Made by a program: the position numbers and the translations under genes
The notes under the pieces: generated by a model
What the model saw: the letters and a program-made list of their open reading frames with translations, nothing else
Told to the model about the DNA's origin: nothing
Databases searched by the model: none
Assembly: GCA_019649035.1 (NCBI GenBank)
Contig: BMAT01007957.1
Location: forward strand, 224,363-252,746
Direction of reading: 5' to 3'
Origin: Elysia marginata
Taxonomy: Eukaryota > Mollusca > Gastropoda > Plakobranchidae
DNA: 28,384 nt
Part shown: positions 22,153 to 28,384 of the stretch, piece by piece
Layout of the letters: each line of letters starts with the position of its first letter
How positions within the stretch are numbered: the first letter of the stretch is position 1

Positions 22153-22371
22153 TTAGATTTTGAGTGCAAGAAAGTAGTGGTATAAGTGGCCGTGAGGAAA
22201 GCGTGCCACTTTGAGATCTAGCTTCCCTTCAGGATTCGAGTAGATAGCGTTGAGTGCCTTATGAAGCAGACTTTTCAATAGCTGGCTATCAACCAAGATA
22301 ATAACGGTTTCAGATGCTTTATTTGCCGACACAGGTACCTCCAACAATGAAGTTATCCGCCGGATCGCTTG
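22153..22371 (-). CDS. Candidate minus-strand exon (unidentified)
   Basis: The minus strand is open for 72 codons from after a TGA at 22374-22372 to a TAA at 22155-22153. There is no ATG, so it could only be an internal or terminal exon, or a gene fragment. The peptide is of mixed, protein-like composition: a hydrophobic strand (ETVIILVDSQLLKSLL), a likely helix (HKALNAIYSNPEG) and a His/Tyr-rich end (HGHLYHYF). No polypyrimidine-backed splice acceptor is obvious on the upstream side, and no family motif is recognisable. It may equally be a chance open frame; no function is proposed. Confidence 0.17.
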   Translation of the reverse strand, partial: QAIRRITSLLEVPVSANKASETVIILVDSQLLKSLLHKALNAIYSNPEGKLDLKVARFPHGHLYHYFLALKI

Positions 22372-22702
22372 TCAGTGGATCAGCCAGACAGCCATATAAC
22401 CATCCTTACACCAACAGTTGAACACATCATCTTATCAAAAAGCATTTATATGAAAGAGTTTCTCACAATGTTTAACAGCCGAACCGTTCTTGTGATTAAA
22501 ACACGTTTTCTTCATTTAAGCCATTCGGTTGAATTTTTTAACACGTGATGCGAGGAGAGTCAGAAAGTCATAAAAGAGTAAGAGTAAAACAGTGGAAAGC
22601 ATTTTATATTGCATCTAATTTACCAGTGCTCTAATTGCTTTAAATAGGTTCGCTGTCAGGCCTTTACCAACGAAATTACCATTTTAACTCATAGACGAGT
22701 AG

Positions 22703-22917
22703 AAGGAAAAGAAAAACCTGTGTCGCACACCGACAAGATCTTCCACTGCGCATAGCCGGGTATTCATTTAACCTCCGCATGGGGTGAAGGAGTCTGTATA
22801 AATGGCCTTTCTAAAAGACTAAAGATTGTCCTGTAGAACCAGAGACTCGAACCACAGACCTCTCGCTCCAAAATCTGAGCGTCTACCGCTAGACCACGAC
22901 GCCATTCGATAAGGAAA
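22703..22917 (-). mobile_element. tRNA-derived SINE, about 200 bp, minus strand
   Basis: Read on the minus strand from 22903, the first 72 bases look like a tRNA gene: start GGCGTCG, an A box GTGGTCTAGCGG (22897-22886), and a B box GGTTCGAGTC (22853-22844). The stretch GCGAGAGGTC between them, with TTTGG at the anticodon position, is closest to eukaryotic tRNA-Pro from memory. The acceptor, anticodon and T stems do not pair properly, so it is not a working tRNA. A tRNA-unrelated body of about 120 bp follows (CCGGCTATGCGCAGTGG inside), ending in a T-rich tail (GGTTTTTCTTTT). AAGGAAA flanks both ends (22703-22709 and 22911-22917), a possible target-site duplication. The A and B boxes would be the internal RNA polymerase III promoter. 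Mobility would rely on a partner LINE that is not in the window. Confidence 0.85.
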
Positions 22918-24040
22918 TGACAAAGAAATCAGCTTAGCTGGAAATCGTTATGGGAAAACGTGTGTTACTTAGCAGCGGAACTCTGTATTCCGCTGCCATC
23001 TATCCCATCTTGGTTTTCTGAGCCTCTACCGATTTAATTAAGTACCATCATTAAACTTTTCGCCGATTCTCTCTGTATGTAATGTACTTCTAAAGTATTG
23101 AAATGTCTAATGCACTTAGGTGTGTTAAATTCTTGTCTATGAGAAGCAGGTGAGGCATTATAAGCGAAGTGAACCAATTCATTAACCTTCTAGCATATAT
23201 ATACTTGAATCTAGCAGAGGTAATTTAGTCTTTTGAAAAGCTCTATGATTAGATTTATTGCCGGATTACACACGCAATGAGTTTAAGGCATAAAAATGTT
23301 TATTGCCGTGCGGTAGACTTAAAGCTTATTTACCAGAGAGAAGAAACATTTTTTACTTCTTTTTAAAGCACGTTTTAAAATTGCCGTCAAGATCGTCCTT
23401 TCGAAATGCAAAGATAGCTATACAGTGAAAATGAATTTATAATGAAGCAACAAATGAACTATAAGAATTTGGTTTTGGTTCAGCAAAGGTAATGAAAATA
23501 GCAGAACATTAGTTAACAAAGAACGACCCAATGACAGAACTTTCCGGGAGAAAACCTAGGTGACACTGATCTAGAACGGGCCTTATGGATGAAAATCTGT
23601 TTCATAAAATTCTAGCGAAAGTTTGTTTCTCACGTTCTTCATTTCTAAAATTGGTAAAGGGATGGTTGAAACTAGTGTCTCAGTGTTCAACTCCCAACCT
23701 GTTCAAAGTAGAACTTGGGTACTTTCAGGTGGTTTTTGCTTAAGTTTTGTACAGACCAATGTGGCGAATTATCTTGTTACAAAACGAAAAATAGCAACAC
23801 ATACAACAAAAACCATACACATTTAATTTGTCCGGTTCATGTTACAGGTTGATGAATGATAAGTCTGTCAAGGGCATATTTAACACAAACAGAATGATTG
23901 CTGAAAAATAATATGACCAGCAAAAACCTCAAAACGATTTAAACTGTTGTCTAAATACCTGAATCACCTAGACACTAAATAGGTATGGTTTTTTATTTTA
24001 CATTTTTTATTACATACAACTTATCACACATTTCACTGGT
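22918..24040. other. AT-rich unique sequence, nothing identified
   Basis: A plus frame at 23623-23826 (ATG at 23662) gives a 54-residue Thr/Val/Ser-rich peptide with no recognisable motif. It is more likely chance than a gene. Confidence 0.5.
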
Positions 24041-24047
24041 CACTCTT

Positions 24048-24245
24048 ATGGTTTTTTTAGCCCGTTTCCTTTACTTCCGGCGGAACAAGGAATGGTGGTC
24101 TCGCGTGGCTGAGCTCGCTGATTGGCCCTTCTGTAAAGACTAGCCCGGAACCTGCCAGTAAAATGAGAGCCAACCTGTAAGTCCTGCCAGGTTACAGGAA
24201 GACATGAAAGAAAGCCATCCGCCCGAGTCCACCGCGGTAATTAAG
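24048..24245 (+). other. GC-rich islet bounded by splice-like signals, candidate exon
   Basis: TGGTTTTTTTAG at 24049-24060 is a good splice-acceptor shape and AAGGTAAGA at 24243-24251 is a near-consensus donor. The sequence between them is clearly richer in GC than its surroundings. Two frames are open from the acceptor: one for 39 codons to a TAA at 24178, and another that also includes an ATG at 24048. The second gives a 31-residue peptide with a hydrophobic start, then FRRNKEWWSRVAELADWPF and a TAG at 24141. Neither frame crosses the whole islet, so an internal coding exon is unlikely. A terminal or non-coding exon remains possible, with AATAAA at 24627-24632 downstream. A SINE-like origin is the main alternative, because TTATCTTATCTTA follows the AATAAA. 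Confidence 0.25.
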
Positions 24246-24490
24246 GTAAGATAAAACTGTCCAGATCTGATGAGCATCTCGAGTTACCTGACTTGACCTC
24301 AGCCCAGTCTAAACTAAGTAGCAGTGGAGTCTGTAACGAAATCCTCCTTTTCTTGAACCCGAGAGACTTACTGCTAACTGTAGCAAGTGGAATCGTTCTG
24401 TGCTTTGAAACTGTTCACGTTTTAACAAAAACTCTTAGTTTGTTATACTTGGCAAAAATATTTGAAATTAGTTTTGCTTCTAAATTGCAT

Positions 24491-24519
24491 TTATACAGGT
24501 ATTATACGTTCCTGTATAA
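24491..24519. repeat. Perfect 9-bp inverted repeat (hairpin)
   Basis: TTATACAGG at 24491-24499 and CCTGTATAA at 24511-24519 are exact reverse complements around an 11-nt loop. No T-tract follows, so it is not a terminator. It may be incidental in AT-rich DNA. Confidence 0.7.
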
Positions 24520-24619
24520 CTAAAGAAATTTAAAACAAACTGAAGTAAACAATACCAAGATGATCTTTCTAGACCACTACCATTAATATAGCCTATATTG
24601 CTATAAAACAAATGTCCTA

Positions 24620-24648
24620 TGGGATGAATAAAATTTATCTTATCTTAC
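24620..24648 (+). repeat. Possible retroelement 3' tail, AATAAA plus TTATC repeats
   Basis: GGGATGAATAAAATTTATC is followed by TTATCTTA, so the pentamer TTATC is reiterated about 2.5 times directly after AATAAA. Short oligomer tails like this commonly end animal SINEs and LINEs that do not use poly(A). An ordinary poly(A) signal is the alternative. The 5' limit of any element is unclear; the GC islet at 24048-24245 is one possible head. Confidence 0.35.
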
Positions 24649-24650
24649 AT

Positions 24651-25285
24651 TGTGTCTCTGATCTTATCCCCATGACGTGCAATAGTCTCATATTCAACTA
24701 ATTCACCACACTCTTTTTTTATTATTTCTTTTCCTTTTTTCTATTTCAGAAATGTACCAGGAAACCGACTGAACTGGTAGCAATAGGAATAATTATAGAA
24801 ATAAAACTTTAAATCAATGTTTCGGTATAAGCCTACAAAAATAACTGCTAGTATAGTAAGTTTCTACAACTCTCCTTAATTGTAATTAAGCATCGAACGT
24901 TTGAAAACGGTCATTACAATTAAATGATATAATTTTAGGCTATGACATACGCATTAATAATAACAACCAAGAAAAAAAAAACAGCATACAACCTCATCCA
25001 ATAACTGTTTTAAAGATTAGACGAGAACAACAAATATAAAATAATTCTCTCAAATCACGGTACTGGATCAGACTAATTCACTGCAACGCAGCGAACAAAA
25101 TGGTCTGGTAGGTTGATTGTGTTACTGGGTACTTCGCAGCATAAAGTAAATAGGCTCAGGATAATTATTTCTTCTCGTGTTCGACATACAGCGACAACAA
25201 CCAGTGTATTATTAAGTCTCTTAGCCGAGTCTAAGCTCATGATGTAGGCTATTCAGACCCCAGACGCAAAGCCGGACGACTACAA
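24651..25285. other. AT-rich unique sequence, nothing identified
   Basis: Composition becomes less AT-biased from about 25060 onward, ahead of the candidate exon at 25370. No repeat was recognised. Confidence 0.5.
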
Positions 25286-25288
25286 CTC

Positions 25289-25319
25289 TACTAACTCGAT
25301 ATATCGATTTTGTCTCCAG
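25289..25319 (+). promoter_or_regulatory. Candidate splice branch point and 3' splice site
   Basis: TACTAAC at 25289-25295 is a perfect match to the optimal branch-point sequence. It lies about 24 bases upstream of TTTTGTCTCCAG ending at 25319, which is the normal spacing. The exon that would follow is open for 25 codons in one frame to a TGA at 25395. Splice sites cannot be proved from a single genome, and the polypyrimidine tract is short. Confidence 0.3.
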
Positions 25320-25369
25320 ACGTCTCGCCATCATAATTCAATCTTCAGCATCAATAATTTGGACGCAGA

Positions 25370-25528
25370 GAATATGCCGCTCGGCGCCTTCTCATGACAG
25401 GGCAAGATGATAAATCACTTCGCAAATCTAACATCGATTTCGACCAGTCCGAAAGAATGAGGGCAAAGATAGTTGCCGTAACGGAAGGTGTCAACAAGTC
25501 GAATGTAATGGACAAATTGATCAAATAA
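25370..25528 (+). CDS. Candidate exon or small ORF (unidentified)
   Basis: The plus frame is open from after a TAA at 25355 to a TAA at 25526-25528. GACGCAG ending at 25368 could be an acceptor, giving 52 codons in this frame; the internal ATG at 25394 gives 44. The peptide is charged and helix-like (KSNIDFDQSERMRAKIVAVT, then VMDKLIK at the end) and, by eye, more protein-like than most frames in the window. The same bases are also open in two minus-strand frames (25351-25581 and 25415-25621), so strand is uncertain. I recognise no domain. It could be the last exon of a gene or an old gene or retroelement fragment. Confidence 0.23.
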   Translation, partial: EYAARRLLMTGQDDKSLRKSNIDFDQSERMRAKIVAVTEGVNKSNVMDKLIK

Positions 25529-28367
25529 CACCTCATCATGCTGAGCGATAGATTCCGTGATAAAGCTGCCCTGCCAGGCATATCTTTTCCTTAATAAACT
25601 TCCCAACGACGTAATAGACATATATATATATACTTAATAGACACACATATTCTGCACTTTGAGGATTTAATTAATTTTCATTTCTTTCTCCAGAAGGTCC
25701 AAAAGTTCGCTAATGATTCCTATTACCAAATCATAGGACTGTCGACAATGTTTCAGACTGTATTTACATAGTGACCAGAGCACTTGTTTTGTCTTCTATC
25801 TGTATGTAATTGTTTACAAAAAGGCAATTTTAACTATCAGGGAAATTCTGTGACTTGTTATTTTCCCTAATACATGTGCATATTCTGTCTTTTTTCATCT
25901 GTTTATACCGCTTATTTGATTTTAAATCGAGAACACAGGTACACAGTATGAAATTAACAATACCACCTTTTTTCTAAAAAATACAAAGAAGTATAAAAAT
26001 AGAGTGAAGAAACACAATCCGGTGTTGAATATTTAATTTCAAGTTAAGATGAAAGTTGAGTAAATTCAAAACTGGGACGGGGATGAGGGTAGGTCCATGA
26101 TATGTAAGATCTCATAAATGTTTTTTTAACCTTAGTTCTTTTACTAAAGCAACGATTAGAGTGGATGAACTTGAACTTTAAAGGCCAGTAGGTACAGGGC
26201 AAAGTGTATCATTCTCTCTCTTTAATTATCCCCCTTTCTTTCGTCACACAAAAAGATTCCTGTTCTTTTTTCACTGTAGTGTTTGAGCCGGATCGGCTTT
26301 CAAGTTTTCCAGTTTTAAAACACTTTTTAGAAGCTTAAAAAATCTTAAGTGAAAAGACAAACCTTCGCACACAGACATAAAGATTATTCAAAAGATTTTT
26401 TTTATCCAATCAGGATTTTATTCTCAATCCCCTGGAGATCTGACTACACTGCAGTTCCCATTACATGTTCAATCAGATTCCGATAATAGCAACCAACATA
26501 ATCCTCTTTGCCATTCCTTCAACGCTGGTGCTCCCACCTCAAAATAGAAAGTTCTTTTGAATGCGAAGATAAGTGCGCAGTAATGAGAAGAAAATGATTG
26601 CAAGAAACAAAAACAAAAAAACGAGAGGTACATTATGTGAAAAGGACGAACCGTATACACTCTTAAATATAATGTAAAGAGGTTGTGTGTAGGAACATAA
26701 CATTAGACAAGTTTCAAAATATACTTTTATAGAGCCCACACACGACGTAAAATGTAAGTTCACATTTTGTTTGAATTGATTTTCAAGAATTTTTATAATT
26801 TGTATTTTTACAGAAACAAAAAGTCTGTGTTCATCTATTTACAGCTGTTATTACCGGTCTGTGGAAATTGCCCGGGGACAATAACAGTGTACATTATGTA
26901 TTGGACCGTTATTTCGGTATTTGGCAGAGCGGGACTATTTAGAGTAACAAATCAGAGATAAACATGTTAGTTCCGTCTACGTGACCTAAACAAGACAATT
27001 TCCACGTTTCGTTGTGGCATAAAAGCTGCACACCCACTGGTAAGCTGTCTAAGTAATGGATGTCTAACAAAAACTCACTGCTGTCGAAATTACTTGTGAA
27101 GTTAAGAAGTAAAAGTATTTAACATGGTTAAAATCCAGACAGAAATGATGAAATTCTCGAACGTTTTTATTCTGTGGAGGCTATCATTCTCATTCCGCCC
27201 AAATTAATGGGGATAAAAAGGAAACCCATCAAGTGAACAAAACATCTGATGCGTGTATTTTTAAATTTGCTATTGGATAAAACAATTGTAGAGAAAAAAA
27301 AGCAATTTTATCTTTTTTTTTTCAAAACGAAAAATTAATAGACCTACCAACGCCGAGCTATTGAAAAAGATATTTGAATTTATCAACACAGTTTTCTTTT
27401 TTTTTTTTATTGAAAAAAGCTTTCAACGATGTTCATCAAAACAAGTGGACTATTACAACTCACTGAAAACCCAAAAAATTTAAAAAGCTTCATTCATTGT
27501 AAGATGCGTTCGCTTTCCTGTAGTTGTGATAAAGTCCAGGATATAATGGAGAGGAGCAGACTTAGACCAGAATAGAGACCAAGCAGCGAGGCCAAGTTAA
27601 AAGAACTTTTGTCAAAATACTTGGATGTTAACGTGAGCGGAGGAAAAACAATCTAAAGTTTTTTTAAGTACTGAGGGTTAACTGTTTATCCCACAATACA
27701 CTCATAAACGTTGACAGATTGGGAGAAACAAGTGGGGTCAATTTAGATTCAAAGTAAAAGTTTGAGACAATTTAAAAATTGAAAACAACTTTAATACCAC
27801 GGTTGTTGTTGCTAGTCTGTGAAGAAGCTATGGAATGACGTCATACCTCCTGGGCATGGCAGGAAGTTGTAAAGTCTTTTTTAAATTAAAGAACATCTTC
27901 TTGAACATAAAAAATACCAAAAAGATTAATGAACAATTTGTATTGAATGCACCGTGAAAATGTGAGAAAGAATTGTTTTAATAGAATTTAATTGTAGAAA
28001 TATCTTCCATATCTCCAAAAATTTGTTTATTTTCACCACTTTTTGGCGAAAAAAAAAATAAAGAAACATTTTCCTAAATTCTTTACACACCATTATTAAT
28101 TATTCTGCGGTTGAAATGTTTTTTTAAAATTTGAAATCTTTATTAGGCTAAAAAAAATGCTGAAAAAATTCGTAACTTGCTGCTTTGAATTTTTTTTTTC
28201 AAAACTCATTTCAAAAGCCTAATCACATTTACGAAAGTAGACACTGACGTTTCAAATTTTCACTCAATTTAAACTAGACGCAAGATCTGCAAAAAAGTTT
28301 CAATTTACAGCGTTTATTCTCGAGATATCTAATTAGGCAATGTTTCAGTAAATAGAAGAAACGCACA
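25529..28367. other. AT-rich stretch without recognisable genes
   Basis: Contains a short TATATATATATA run at 25621-25632 and many A or T homopolymers after 27290. The plus frame at 26767-26961 follows an ATTTTTACAG acceptor-like signal near 26813 but has no other support. No transposon, RNA gene or repeat family was recognised. Confidence 0.55.
27836..27843. promoter_or_regulatory. Perfect CRE palindrome TGACGTCA
   Basis: The 8-bp full consensus site for CREB/ATF-type bZIP factors is present once. With no promoter, transcription start or neighbouring gene visible, its use is unknown; an 8-bp match can arise by chance in 28 kb. Confidence 0.3.
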
Positions 28368-28384
28368 TAGTAGTAGTAGTAGTA
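28368..28384. repeat. (TAG)n microsatellite cut by the window end
   Basis: Five and a half TAG units run to the last base, so the array extends beyond the window and its full length is unknown. Confidence 0.85.

Noticed and set aside
22832-22903. Functional tRNA gene on the minus strand
   Set aside because: A and B boxes are present, but the acceptor, anticodon and T stems do not pair and a SINE body follows.
1-28384. CRISPR array
   Set aside because: The tandem repeats seen are microsatellites or contiguous minisatellite units with no unique spacers between them.
1-28384. Novel multi-gene system
   Set aside because: No set of adjacent, same-strand, confidently coding genes exists in this window.

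Overview
This 28.4 kb window looks like non-coding nuclear DNA from an animal. It is AT-rich and intron- or intergenic-like. It carries many tri- and tetranucleotide microsatellites (GATA, ATC, AAC, TAG), long stretches with almost only pyrimidines or only purines on one strand, a tRNA-derived SINE and a short terminal-inverted-repeat transposon. There is one assembly gap of 27 Ns inside a (GA)n tract. No bacterial gene organisation is present: no ORF run, no operon and no Shine-Dalgarno spacing. My best guess is a mollusc, probably a gastropod, from the repeat style alone. No species-diagnostic gene is present, so treat this as a guess.

Layout. 1-640: GATA-rich block with a 154-bp direct duplication cut by the window edge, and a small inverted repeat. 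820-1280: AAC and GA/TGC/TGA microsatellites. 1.3-9.9 kb: mostly featureless AT-rich DNA with polypyrimidine blocks (3.66-4.40, 7.68-8.20 kb) and polypurine blocks (4.80, 7.02, 9.00 kb). 9.98-10.08 kb: (GA)n with the gap. 10.44-10.80 kb: a GC-richer open frame, the longest stop-free stretch I verified outside simple repeats. 11.8-15.4 kb: polypyrimidine and CT/CA repeats. 15.78-15.91 kb: a five-unit 27-bp minisatellite. 16.41-16.64 kb: a GC-richer open frame rich in Cys and Gly. 16.95-17.02 kb: (ATCT)n. 18.00-18.40 kb: a 386-bp MITE-like element with duplicated 16-bp motifs in each terminal inverted repeat and a 7-bp flanking duplication. 19.25-19.37 kb: (ATC)n/(AAC)n. 22.70-22.92 kb: minus-strand tRNA-derived SINE. 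24.05-24.65 kb and 25.3-25.5 kb: two GC-richer islets with splice-site-like signals. The rest of the last 3 kb is AT-rich and unremarkable.

No protein-coding gene can be called with confidence, and there is no rRNA, functional tRNA or CRISPR array. Several short open frames are recorded as exon candidates at low confidence because splice, start or composition signals coincide with them. They cannot be linked into one gene from sequence alone. I did not find evidence for a novel multi-gene system; the most interesting concrete object is the 18.0-kb transposable element.
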